Assembly: GCF_050947875.1 (NCBI RefSeq)
Contig: NC_134568.1
Span: 206,734,352-206,798,351 of the forward strand
Source of the DNA: Dermacentor variabilis
Lineage: Eukaryota > Arthropoda > Arachnida > Ixodida > Ixodidae
DNA: 64,000 nt
Reading direction: 5' to 3'
The first letter of the stretch is position 1. Every line of letters begins with the position of its first letter. Below the pieces are notes generated by a model. That model was not told the DNA's origin and did not search any database. It worked only from the letters and a program-made list of their open reading frames with translations. A program made the position numbers and the translations under genes. Below are positions 23,836 to 35,765 of this stretch, piece by piece.

Positions 23836-26800
23836 ATATTGTACACAGCACACTAGGCAGCCACCACCATGACATTTTATTTTTGACAACTGCGACACCA
23901 AATGGCGGACTGATATACTTCCTAAAGGGGTTTAACTTTATTTTTTCATCGCAGAACCGCAAGCACAGGTTGCGTCGCGCGTATACCGCAGCCACGTACT
24001 GTGGCCGCACTCCTTTTCCTCTAACAATGTGGCCCCCGGCGGCTTCACGCGCTCCCGTAGGTGGCGGATTGGACTGTCACTCCAGAAGTTTAAATACACA
24101 ACCTCTTTGCATAGAAACGACGGCATGATTGTTAACATATTGTTGGCTTGGATATGTTTGGCACGAGGCCCAAGACCCTGTCTTCTAACACGTTCTTATG
24201 TTTGCGTTCGCGTCTCTGTCTTGAAGGGACTCACACCGTGACACGCTACAATGGTGCTTGCGTTGGGCGTATTTAAGGCGAAAAACGCGGTTCTAAAATG
24301 TCTGTTCACTAACTTGTGCAGTAAACCCATGTTTATAGTATTCGCGCAGTATAGTAGTAGTATAGTAAGAGTCACGAGTATGGCATCCGTAACCGCAAGT
24401 GCCACGTTATGGTCGTAACTTGTCGGGACAGCGTAGATGTAATCCACAGACCCTGCCACTAAGGAATACGTGGCTAGGCATGGCTGATGAATAAGTAATT
24501 GCGAAGGTTGGTTTTCAGTAAAGGTTTGTTACCAAGAACGGTGGGAGCTTATACTGCCGCAAAGGACGGATGCTGGGCGGTGACTCCAATCATTTACTCG
24601 GCACATCACACATCTACACTGGAATTCAACTGGTTTCGCCAACTCTTGCTTATATTCTCTCGCCTCTAAGCTGCGACTTCGCCTGCCACCCAGGCCCCAG
24701 CTTTTCCTCTTTGTCCCCCGCTTCTTTCCCAGTCTGCTGAGACGTGCTTCCACTGAGTCTTGCTCCTCCTTTTTCTCAATAAATAAAGGCATTCATCCAT
24801 GCATGCCTAGGTTACTGCAGAAAATAGCGTGTCTTTATCTCCATAACCACCCCGTCTCTCACCTGGACTCTCCCATCGCAAAACAAAGTTGCTGTGTTCC
24901 AAATGGCTGGGCGTCACATATACAATTTTCCAGGAAAGGCCAGTAGCACGGCGGGCAATTTTCGGTGGGTGACGAGACATTATATAGAACACCTTCTCTG
25001 CCATATCCACACTCAGTGCTCTGCTTCGTGAGCTACTATTAGCCGCTACGACGATGTACGAAATGAAAGAAACCTAGCTGGGCTGGTCGCGCGCAGCTCT
25101 TTTTGGATTCGTGATGCGTCGGTTTAAAATAATAATATTTCTTATCTAAGCCTAAATGACAGCGATATAGGCGAGGTGAGTTACGGTAGCTAGTTGGCAT
25201 TGGACTAACGACGCTCTTCAAGCAGCACTTTCGTCTTATGCGTGTTTGCGAACGGGAATGAAAGACAGGAGGGTAACACGCCTTCCTGAAATGAAACATT
25301 CGGAATGACCCTTTCTTTGGCGGTTGGACATATGTCGAGGGTGCCCAATACGAACAATCTGCAAGTCTGTATTACCTTGCAAAGGGGAACTCAGATGAAA
25401 CGCTGTCAAACAGATAGGCTTTTAATTATCGTAAGTAGATCTTTATTGGAATTTTTTACCATGAAGTGAAAGCCGACTAATAAGCATTTAAATTTTCTTT
25501 GTTAATAAAACATCCTGTTAGTAAAAGGTTGCTGTGCTTTACAGCCCCCTAAATTAAAACGTAAGTTATGGAAAATAAATTGGTGTGGTTAATGTGTAAA
25601 CGCATACGCGAGAAAAGGCCTAGTCCATTTCCCAGTATTCTCTCAATGAAGATGGAGCACCTCTATACTCTCACGTTGTAGTGATGTGAAGAACAAAACA
25701 CTTCCAAAAGAGTCAGTCACGAATGTTACTCATTATAAGATGAGCTTGCGCTGGAAAAGAAAATAACACTCAAAGATACCGATGGCTGCGCGCAAAGTGT
25801 TCCTCTGATTCCGATCTACGGATCAAGGCGTCGGTTCGTCAGATTGGAATGCTCGTACATCGCAGCGCAATCTCGGGTCGGCAAATGTGATGGAGAATGT
25901 ACGCCAGTATTCGCTTCACGCGCGCAATCTGATAAGATAGCGCTCTTTCGCTATTGAATCCGTGCCAACATACTGGATATTAGAAACACATGCAGGCGCA
26001 TCTTGAGCTAACAGATAACTTTGGAACTGTGGTTAGACGCTAAACCCCCCCCCCCCCTTAAAAGAAGGAATACAGCTGCTTTCAATATTAGCTGAAACAT
26101 AGTGCTGGTGGTATAAAAAGGGCCCACAACACTGCACAGCGGCGCCGATTGACATACAGGAAATTCAAGAGCGAACCACTTTACAATTACTGGTATTTAT
26201 CAAACCAGCATATCGTGGTTTAATGTAGCCCTGTATTCCAGGGGCCAGTTCCAACACGGGTACTGTGTCGGAGCTCATATTTCATGTCAGCATTATTTGT
26301 CACAAAATCAAAGCATTTTTTCTTTAGATCTTAACATTAGACAGCCAAAATACATGCAGCGAAACCCTCACCTTAATATTTCAGTACTTTTCGTTCTAAC
26401 GTACATATCCGTGCTGATCCATATGTTACAAAGTGCTGAAAATGTACCCAATGCTTTCCTCCAGGAAGCTGTTTTTATTCCTTATGATGCCAGGAAACCG
26501 AGTCTGATGCCACCAACGCTCAGAAACCTAGTCGGGAGCGCGCACAATGTTCTCGCACACCTTGTGGGATGTACCGTAGCGCTGAGGTGCTTCTTGTATA
26601 ATGTATGAGAATCGGTTGTAAAGACAGACGTGCAAGGTTGGGTCATGTGCTTAAGCTCATGAAGTTGATTTGTGCCAAGATAACCTGTCCAAACTTTCAC
26701 ACTTACTTTATAAGAAGTCTACAGCACCATCAATATGCCGGCTGCTTTTAACTGCACAAAACAAAACCATTCGAACGATGCAAACAATGTTAACATCATT

Positions 26801-27620
26801 TTATCATTCAAGTGTTCAGATTGGTAACCTCTAGATGCGGAGTAAGTTGAGAAGTTGTTTGCGTAATTAACAAAGCTACGTAATTAAATTTTCAGTAAGG
26901 GTTTTTACGTGGTTAAAGAAAATGAGCAGTTTGGAGCCCGTCCTCGAGATTAAGCAGCCAAACGAACAAATTTCGACTAAATATGCTTCTGTAAGAGCAA
27001 TGCGAACAAAAATTTTCCAAGTAAACACTCTTGGAAGACGTAACTGACGCAGAAAAAGAACATCTGTGAAGTCAAAGAAAGAACAGCACTTCACGACGGG
27101 ACACACACAGGGGGAACCACACACAAACTGCGCTAACATTAAGTGCTGTTCTTAATGTGATAATGAAGCAACTAGCCCGTCAGTCTTTCCTTCCAAACCT
27201 GTAAAGTCAACCTGAACACATCTAGCCTTTTGTGGTGCTGTCATCAATAGTATGGCCCCGTGAACATGTTCCCCATGGTCACATAGTCGCGTTCCATTTT
27301 TATTCACGCTGCTTTCTCGAAGGCAAGCATTTTAAAGTTTTAGTGTCAATACGGCAGTGAACGTGTGCCGCCGAAAGCTTGCTTGGTCGCAGAAGCGATG
27401 CATGACGGAATGATGGTGCAGATTTAGCGTGTCGTCGGCATCAAGACAGTGCACTGCCGCCGAGCGAAGGAAGATAACGAAAGGGAACAGCTTGGTAGCT
27501 GCTCAGGAAGCCGTGCCGATGGTGGCGGTGCCATCATGACAAAATCTGAGGCGGCGATATTGACGGCTGAGGCGATTTTTTTTCTTTTATTCTTTTATTA
27601 CTTTTTTTACAACGAAGTCG
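23836..27620. other. 3.8 kb of unassigned DNA
   Basis: No coding domain or known repeat recognised. It contains a poly-C run at 26046-26058 and AATAAA followed by CATCCATGCATGC near 24780-24805. If a host gene passes through the window, this is one place where unrecognised introns could lie. Confidence 0.4.
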
Positions 27621-28349
27621 TTAAGAGTATGCTTTAACTCGGGCCCAATTCCGACGTGGCCTATTCACATAAATGTAAAACGCCGAAACGATTTTCTGAG
27701 ATAACCCCTGGGCCGATTTTAATAAATTTTGCTGGATTCGGAAGAGAATGGTAAATTCTAGTGACTATTAGAAGCGCAAATTTCTATTTAGGGCTTGAAT
27801 TCTGGTAAAAGATATTCAAAAATTCGAAAGTGCGAAAAATACAGAAGCACGAAGTTTACAAATTAATAACTCCGCATCAAGAACTGATATCGCGGTTATG
27901 TAAACAGAATCCTTTAGACAATTCAAAGCGGACAAATCCAATATGCCGATTTATATCTTACGTGAAGTCGTTACGTTGTGAACAAGGGTTGTGGAAAAGC
28001 TGCATTTCCATATTACTAAATTTTTTTAGATTCATGCGTATTATATCAATTTTGTCCGCTTTAGATGTGCTGTTAGATGCAATGTACAGAATTGTGATAT
28101 CAGTTTTGATTGCCGAAAGACAGAGTTGTAAAGTTGGTTTCGTTTTCTGAAAATTTGTGATTTTTGCCAATTTTGAATAAACAAATGATGACCCAAATAA
28201 AAGATTTTAAACCAACAGTCACTAGATTTTAAGTATTTCTTTCAAGTGCAACAAACCTTGTAAAATTTGATGCAGTGGTTGTGGAGAAAAACCAGTTCTC
28301 CTTTTACATGTATTTATATAGGACCACCAGAGCTAAAGGTTCCTCTTAA
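27621..28349. repeat. TTAA-flanked MITE of about 730 bp, AT-rich
   Basis: The left end TTAAGAGTATGCTTTAACTC and the right end, in reverse complement TTAAGAGGAACCTTTAGCTC, form an imperfect inverted repeat. TTAA bounds both ends (27621-27624, 28346-28349). The interior is AT-rich with no transposase. Confidence 0.6.
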
Positions 28350-28388
28350 GGGCTACTTTCCCCACTATCGCGTCCGCGTATAGAGCAA

Positions 28389-28618
28389 AATCCCGAAGAT
28401 AGCATAATACCGGCCTGACCCGCAGCAGAGGTGCAGCAAACGTTCAGCTCTCCCCATACGTGGGCTGATCCCGAATGTAACGCCATGCCAGGCCGACCAG
28501 CGGCGGAGGTGAAGCAGGCATTAAGCACTCCCCATACGTGGGCCGATCCCGAAGACAGTGCAACGCGGTGCCGACATACGGCGGAGGTGCAGTTCGCCAT
28601 TAAGGGGCCCACATACAC
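28389..28618. repeat. Tandem repeat with a 78-bp unit, about 2.5-3 copies
   Basis: The unit starts AGGTG at 28429, 28507 and 28585, spacing exactly 78. A partial unit precedes 28429. Each unit contains CCCCATACGTGGG. The period is 26 codons and the minus strand stays open across it (28346-28618), giving repeated AHVWG..N.C.TSAAG. No known protein recognised. Confidence 0.8.
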
Positions 28619-28689
28619 AGCTTTGCGGGTCGTATTTCTTCAGAGAGTGGGAGGGCACTGAGATTTTTTACTTATCAAACATCAGGTCA

Positions 28690-30633
28690 TCGACGGCGAA
28701 ACTAGGGACACCAAAGCCGTCCTCGGGCTCCACCTAGAAAGCGCCTTCGACAAAGTTACGCACGCCGCCATCCTCGCGCAGGTATCGCATCTAAACCTAG
28801 GCGAGAGGTCGTACGAATATTTCAAAGGCATCCTCACCGGCAGATGGCGGAGCTCAGACTCGGCGACCTGAAGACGGACGAGAAGACATTAGGGAGCCAG
28901 GCCACTTCCCAAGGCTCCGTCATCTCACCCATGCTATTTATTCTTGCTATGATTCAAGTTGCCAAAAGACTACGCCAGCTTGAAGGACTGAAGCACACGA
29001 TATACGCGGACGACATTACGCTGTGGGTGGACGGGGCAGTGATGCCCGCACAAAATCCACGCCACAGACGGCAGTCGACACGATCGAAGAAAGCTTGGAA
29101 GGTACGGGACTGCGTTGCTCCCCAAGTAAGTTGGAGCTCCTGCTTTACCAACCGATCAAAACGCACAGAATCAAGAAGCAAAGGAAACACGAAAAGATCA
29201 AGATCCGCACCAGGGATGGTAACACAATACCGACGGTCAGCAAGATCCGAGTCCTGGGCATGACGATCGAAGCGCTCGGCAGGAACGGAGACACCATCAC
29301 CCTCAGCATGGGTGAGGCGTCCAATGCCAGCAGACTGCTCAAGCGCGTTACCACCAAGAAGGGAGTCATGAAGGAGGAAAACTTCATCAGGCTTATATAC
29401 TCCTTCGTACTCTGCCAGTGTACGTGGCAGCCTTCCACAAGTGGGTGAAAAGCGAAAAGAACAAGCTAGACATCCTAATCCGGAGGGCTTACAAGACACC
29501 CCTCGGTCTACTTGAAACTACCAACATGAAACGTCTCCTCCAGCTGGGCATACACAACACGCTCGACGAGGTCATCGAAGCGCAAAGAGCCGCTCAGTTG
29601 GAAAGATTGTCATCAACAAAGGCCGGCAGAAAGATCCTGTGCAGTCTAGGCATCGGTTATCATGAACAGCAGGGACCAAAATGCCCCGTCCCCGACCACG
29701 TACGATGAAACGCGCGGGTTGACCCCTTGCCGAAGAGCATGCATCCGGAATTCAACGAAGGCAGAAGACGCGCTATAGCCAAGGCACTAACGGACCTGCA
29801 CGCGGAAGACACCGGTGCCAGATACGTGGATGCAGCCGAATATGCCGGCCGCAACTGCTTCGCGATCGCGGTGGTCGACTCCGTGCGGGCGACTGCCAGC
29901 ACATCGAGCAAGCAAGTGGAGGAAGCAGAAGAAATAGCCATCGCCCTGGCCATCGTAACCCGAGAATGCCACATGATCCTCAGCGACTCCAGACAGGCGG
30001 TGAGGAACTACGCCAAAGGAAGAATTGCCCCAACGTCGGCACGCGTCCTGCTCCGACAGGCATACCGCGACAAGAGGACTCGAATCAAGTGGTTCCCGGA
30101 GCACGCAGGACAAGCGTCGGAGAAGCATGCCAATCGCAACGAAACGGCACACGCCCGAGCGCGAGGATTAACCGACCGCGCCCAAGGCAATGGCTGCCCG
30201 CTGTGTTTCAGCGCCAAAGACCGGATGACCACCTATAACGAACTGACCAAGGCTTTCGGCTGCCCCGTAGACTTCTCCCGCCGCCCTGCAAAGGGCTCAG
30301 CAGGTCGCAGGCCGTGCTGTTCAGGTAACTACAAACGAGAACACTTCCAAGCCCGGCGCTATTGCATAGGATGTAACCAGAATCGCACCACCATGACAAG
30401 TGCAGAGCGTGCTGCAGGGAGAAGGCCACATTCGAGCACATGCTATGGGATTGCTCCAAACATCCAAGCCAAGCTAACTCAGGACATATACCGCCGCAGC
30501 TTGAGGAAGCAACGTGGAGCGAAGACCAAGAAATACAACTACAGTCCGTCGAGCAGGTCATCGAGGCGATGGCTAGGCAGGAGCCTGGTGAGCCGGCAAC
30601 GGCGAGCGGGGATCCTCGCAGAGCACCCGCTGT
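28690..30633 (+). pseudogene. RT, RNase H and C-terminal part of LINE ORF2, copy 1
   Basis: RT: LHLESAFDKVTHAAI, SQGSVISPMLFIL and the catalytic TIYADDITLWVD at about 28999-29034. RNase H (29727-30240): YVDAAEYAGRNCFAIAVVD, EEAEEIAIALAI, HMILSDSRQAVRNYAKG and IKWFPEHAGQ..ANRNETAHARAR, carrying the expected acidic residues. Several frameshifts break it (about 28850, 29080, 29440). RNase H within ORF2 is characteristic of the I group. The stop at 30633 is created by the LTR junction. Confidence 0.85.
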
Positions 30634-31185
30634 AAGAGTCGGCAGTCGTAGCCGTAGGGAGGACCTTGTGGCGACAGGACTAGGCGAGCAGGATTTATTT
30701 ACATATTAACATTTTAAGGAAGATACATTGGCAGTTTAGCGCGACTCCCATATGGAGCCCGCAAGACTATCATACAGCAAACAGCTTACGAGCACAAAGC
30801 TCACTAGCACATTTCTAGCATGACAACGAGCACTCAGCTCCCGACGACGAGCACGCTCTAGCAGCCGGTAAACGCTGCTTATAAGCTCTCCGCTCGACGT
30901 CATAGTTCGATGTCCCCGTGGACCAGCCCTTCTGGCGGAGGGCTCACAAACACGTGCCGCACACACGCACAGGGGAAAAGGGTCCGGAGCCGACGTCAGA
31001 GGGCTTCGTAGAACTCTGCTTTGTCTCGGGTGGCGCAGCCGAGTACCACATTCCTGAGTTGACCGCGCGCCACGTGGCTGCCGGTCATCCGCAGTTCTCT
31101 GAAGTGCGCCCTGTCTGGTGGGATTGGAACAGGTGCTGCGGGCTGAATGCTGGCACGTTGCCACCCCGTACGGCCATTCCTAACA
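30631..31185 (-). repeat. Probable solo LTR, 555 bp, inserted in a LINE 3' region
   Basis: In minus orientation it begins TGTTAGGAATGGCC and ends CTCTTACA, i.e. TG..CA with short inverted ends. A TTATAAG (TATA-like) motif lies at about 30877 and AATAAA (reverse of TTTATT) at about 30695, in the correct order for U3-R-U5. Sequence on both sides matches the 3' region of the LINE copy at 50512-52141, so this is an insertion. The flanks CCGC and CCAC could be a 4-bp duplication with one change. No internal element is present. Confidence 0.6.
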
Positions 31186-31386
31186 CCACCACGATGACGA
31201 CGTAGGTCACGTCCGAAGCGCGCCTTCGCGCTTTACTGCAGGCTCAATAAACGTTTTCCCAATCTAATCCAATTACTTATCCGCGTTTGTCCTGCATGCG
31301 TGTGCAATAGAAACAAGAAGCAGGTATGCATAGAAAATCTGAGGTGGCGCCGGCGGGTCGTAGCGCAGAAGTTAGCATGCCCAGCC

Positions 31387-33311
31387 CCTCCAGGTACTTA
31401 CATCTGCATTGACATGGGTTCGTGGTAGTGATAGCGACCACAGCTCTACTTTTTCTGCGCGCGATAGCCATTGTGGCAGCACGCGCAGAACTGGCAGAAC
31501 TTTCGAAGTTAATCAACAAGCGTAAGACAGCTGACATAAGGAAATATAATATGGATAGAATTGAACATGCTCTCAGGAACGGAAGAAGCCTAAAAACAGT
31601 AAAGAAACTAGGAATTGGCAAGAATCAGATGTGTGCTTTAAGAAACAAAGCCGGCAATATCATTACTAATATGGATGAGATAGTTCAAGTGGCTGAGGAG
31701 TTCTATAGAGATTTATACAGTACCAGTGGCACCCACGACGATAATGGAAGAGAAAATAGTCTAGACGAATTCGAAATCCCAAACGTAATGCCGGAAGAAG
31801 TAAAGAAAGCCTTGGGAGATATGCAAAGGGGGAAGGCAGCTGGGGAGGACCAGGTAACAGCAGATTTGTTAAAGGATGGTGGACAGATTGTTCTAGAGAA
31901 ACTGGCCACCCTGTATACGCAATGCCTCATGACCTCGAGCGTACCGGAATCTTGGAAGAACGCTAACATAATCCTAATCCATAAGAAAGCGGACGCCAAA
32001 GACTTGAAAAATTATAGACCGATCAGCTTACTGTCCGTTGCGTACAAACTATTTACTAAGGTAATTGCATATAGAATCAGGAGCACCTTAGACTTCTGTC
32101 AAGAAAGGACCAGGCAGGATTCCGTAAAGGCAACTCAACAATAGATCATATTCACACTATCAATCAGGTGATAGAGAAATGTGCGGAATATAACCAACCC
32201 TTATATATAGCTTTCATTGATTACGAGAAAGCGTTTGATTCTGTCGAAACCTCAGCAGTCATGGAGGCATTACGGAATCAGGGTGTAGACGAGCCGTATG
32301 TAAAAATACTGAAAGATATCTATAGCGGCTCCACAGCCACCATAGTCCTCCATAAAGCAAGCAACAAAATCCCAATAAAGAAAGGCGTCAGGCAGGGAGA
32401 TACGATATCTCCAATGCTATTCACAGCATGTTTACAGGAGGTATTCAGAGACCTGGATTGGGAAGAATTGGGGATAAAGGTTAATGGAGAATACCTTAGT
32501 AACTTGCGATTCGCTGATGATATTGCCTTGCATAGTAACTCAGGGGACCAATTGCAATGCATGCTCACTGACCTGGAGAGGCAAAGCAGAAGAGTGGGTC
32601 TAAATATTAATTTGCAGAAAACTAAAGTAATGCTTAACAGTCTCGGAAGAGAACAGCAATTTACAATAGGCCGCGAGGCACTGGAAGTCGTAAGGGAATA
32701 CATCTACTTAGGGCAGGTAGTGACGGCGGATCCGGATCATGAGACGGAAATAATCAGAAGAATAAGAATGGGCTGGGGTGCATTTGGCAGGCATTCTCAG
32801 ATCATGGACAGCAGGTTGCTATTATCCCTCAAGAGAAAAGTATATAATAGCTGTGTCTTACCAGTACTCACCTACGGGGCAGAAACCTGGAGGCTTACGA
32901 AAAGGGTTCTACTCAAATTGAGGACGACGCAACGAGCTATGGAAAGAAGAATGATAGGTGTAACGTTAAGGGATAAGAAAAGAGCAGATTGGGTGAGGGA
33001 ACAAACGCGAGTTAATGACATCTTAGTTGAAATCAAGAAAAAGAAATGGGCATGGGCAGGACATGTATTGAGGAGGGAAGATAACCGATGGTCATTAAGG
33101 GTTACGGACTGGATCCCAAGGGAAGGGAAGCGTAGCAGGGGGCGGCAGAAAGTTAGGTGGGCGGATGAGATTAAGAAGTTTGCAGGCACGGCATGGCCAC
33201 AATTAGTACATGACCGGGGTTGTTGGAGAAGTATGGGTGAGACCTTTGCCCTGCAGTGGGCGTAACCAGGCTGATGATGATTATGATGAGCCATTGTGAA
33301 ACTAAGGATGT
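31387..33311 (+). mobile_element. RTE-type LINE, copy C, 5' truncated
   Basis: It is flanked by a 17-bp direct repeat AGTTAGCATGCCCAGCC (31370-31386 and 33312-33328), read as the target duplication. RTE similarity begins only at about 31486; the first 100 bases of the insert are not RTE sequence. The tail is a short imperfect TGATGATGATTATGATGA run. Confidence 0.85.
31486..33265 (+). pseudogene. RTE reverse transcriptase, copy C (one frameshift)
   Basis: It begins inside the linker after the endonuclease (LAELSKLINKRKTADIRKYN) and includes RT blocks NYRPISLLSVAYKLF, FIDYEKAFDSVE, QGDTISPMLFTACLQ, catalytic FADDIALH and the C-terminal AWAGHVLRREDNRWS. A frameshift at about 32100 separates 31422-32144 from 32168-33265. 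The endonuclease is missing. Confidence 0.9.
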
Positions 33312-33328
33312 AGTTAGCATGCCCAGCC

Positions 33329-33355
33329 GTAACTGCTGCAAATTGCAGCAGTTAC
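33329..33355. repeat. 27-bp near-perfect palindrome
   Basis: The arms GTAACTGCTGCAA and TTGCAGCAGTTAC surround a single A. It begins at the base after the target duplication of RTE copy C. Confidence 0.95.
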
Positions 33356-34654
33356 GGTGGAACGGTGGAACCCCGCTGGGGCTGATAGTGAAGAAAGCTT
33401 CCTTTCTCTGCGCACTCTCGCGATGGTGAAGCTAAAATGAGGAGGAGGCCACCATAATAGAATGGATGGACCACCTGCGGATAGGACGAAGCACACCAAG
33501 TTTTTAGCACTTGGCCTGGAGTCAAGCGCTACAATGGCTAGTATGGCCTCACGGAGATGATAGACCGAACTGCTTCGCACTGCTAACACTGGACTGATAC
33601 TAAGAAAATACTCCGTTCGCAGACACCACGCTACACTGAAATTAGCAAAACAAAATCAGTTTATAAACTGACAGTGTCAATTATCTGGTGTCCTTATTGT
33701 GCGTGTGAATGGCATAAAGGTCCTCGCAATGAAATGGTAGTATCTTTGTTTTTGCTGCAGTTGCACACAAACAAACTTCGTTGCAGTGATCGGACAGCAA
33801 TCTACCAGCAGGGAAGACCAACCCGCAAATTAAAAATAATTGCTGGTTTCAGATCTTCCAATGTACTTTGCGCTCAGCTACTATCTGTAATTTTTTTTTT
33901 CTTTTTGTGCTCTTATGAAGAGGAAAACTCCACATTTCTACAATATCAACAACAGTACACAAAATAGACTGGCTTTGAAGCTGTGACCACGCACCGCACT
34001 TTTCTACATTCAGCACATGTAGTATTGGGGCAACGCGTTTGAGCAAAATGATTAGGTTTTCGGTGAAAGCGCTGTGACAGGCGGGAAGAAATCGTTGTCA
34101 TGCGCGGTCTAAATAATACCATCTGAAATCTTATTTACCTAACATATTTTTTGAGAAATCACTATAACCCTTTATACGTTTGCTTCGTATGAGTTATGTA
34201 CTAGCTTGCCTCGTCAATCTCAAAAATGTATTGTCTTTGTGGGAAAGGCTTTCGTGAAAAACGGCCCAACATAACAGTAAAACATCCAGCATGGTTTCTA
34301 TCCAGATGATTGACGAAATTCTGCACTGAGAACGTGTCGACTAGCGTGCGATTGAAAGTTTAATTATGATCGTTGTAAGCTTGTGTTGCGTCTAGCACGA
34401 GCGAGTAGTGTTAGCGATGTCATTGGTGTGAAAATGGTCAGCTCGGTCTGCGATTTGTTTTTGTGGATCTCCACATTGAACGTCGCAGTCGTCACGATGA
34501 GAGCACACCCATGACATCATTAGCTCAGTGGGCTGGGAAGGCTCGAGTGGTAGCTCACCTTGAGGGATATAGGTAACAAGTATTGACGTACGTACTTTGC
34601 GATGATGAAAAATATGCAGAAACACCACTGGTGTTGTCTAACTATTCGTAAACA
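33356..34654. other. Unassigned DNA
   Basis: No gene or repeat recognised apart from a poly-T run near 33891-33905. Confidence 0.4.
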
Positions 34655-35765
34655 GGCCCCCAAATTTCAATTGGCCCACCCCAAACAATAAGTAGGCCCA
34701 CCCCCAAATTTCAAGTTGGCACACCCTCAAATTTAAATTGGCCCACCCTCAAGTTTAAAGTCGGCCACGCCCTATTTTCTTTTTGCCCAGCCTTAAACCT
34801 CAAGTTGGCTTAAACCCGAATTTCAATTGGGCCACCCCTAATTTTCAAGTTGGTCCACAGACGAATTTCCAATAAATCGTCCTCCAAATTTCGAGCCGAC
34901 GCATCCCAAAATTTAGGTTGGCCCACCCCCATATCGCCCCCAAATTCAGATTGGCCGACCCCGAGATTGCTCCCACATTTAGGTAGGATCACCCCCAAAT
35001 ATAGATTGGCCCGCCTCCACAACACCACCAAATTTAGATTGGCCCACTCCAATACCACCCGAAAATCTAGGTTGGCCCATCCCCATATCAGCCCCAAACT
35101 AACGCTGGCGCAACCCTCGATCACCTCAAATTTAGGATGGCCCACTGCAAATCGCCCACCAACTAAGGTTAGTCCACCCATATTTTACCCTCCAATTCAG
35201 CTTGGCCCAGCCGCGCATCACCCCCATGGTTAGGTTAGCCCGACCCCATGTCAGCCCCAAATTTAGGTTGGCCCACCCCCATATCATCCCCAAATCCAGG
35301 TTCGCCCACCCCCATATCAGCCCCAAACTTAGCCTAGCCCAGCCCTCTATCACCTCAAATTTAGGATGGCCCACCGCAAATCACTCCCACATTTAGTTCA
35401 GCCCACCCCCGTATCACCCCCGATTCAGCTTCACCCAGCCCCATATCAGCCCCATGGTTAGGGTGGCCCACCCCCCATATTTCTCCCAAATTTAGGTTCT
35501 CCCACCCCCGTATCCTCCCCAAATCCAGGATGGCCCACCCCCCATATTCCCCCAAACTTAGGCTTACCCACCCCTATATCACCTCAAATTTAGGTTGAGC
35601 CACCCCCATATCAGCCTCACATTCAGCTTGGCTCACTACCATTTCACCCCAAATTTAGGTTGGGCCACTCCCATATCACTACCACATTCAACTTGACCAA
35701 TCCCTGTATCACGGCCAAATTTGTGCTGACGCCACTTCCAATTTCAAGTTGGCCACCACACCCCC
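34655..35765. repeat. Satellite-like tandem array, unit about 33 bp
   Basis: About 33 diverged units of the form CCCCAAATTTAGGTTGGCCC plus ACCCCCATATCAG. Units differ at many positions, so it is an old array. Because 33 is a multiple of three, both strands stay open in places; the minus strand reads repeated WGWANLNLG. These frames are not evidence of a protein. Confidence 0.9.

Larger units (their letters stand above)
28681..31275 (+). mobile_element. RNase H-bearing LINE (I-type), copy 1, 5' truncated
   Basis: Plus-strand LINE piece from mid RT to 3' end. The 3' end (AATAAACGTTTTCCC then CCAATCTAATCCAA) matches the end of the minus-strand copy 50512-52141. It is interrupted in its 3' part by an LTR-like segment, 30631-31185. 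No target duplication was seen for the LINE itself. Confidence 0.8.

Noticed and set aside
24529..24805. Another LTR ending in AATAAA
   Set aside because: A polyadenylation-like signal exists, but no paired copy, TG..CA boundary or internal region could be found.
34850..35396. Long open frames on both strands rich in WGWANLNLG or PHISPKF repeats, looking like a repeat protein
   Set aside because: They follow directly from a 33-bp tandem satellite whose period is a multiple of three; both strands are open and units are diverged.
34655..35765. CRISPR-like array
   Set aside because: Units are contiguous diverged tandem repeats without unique spacers, and the genome is eukaryotic.
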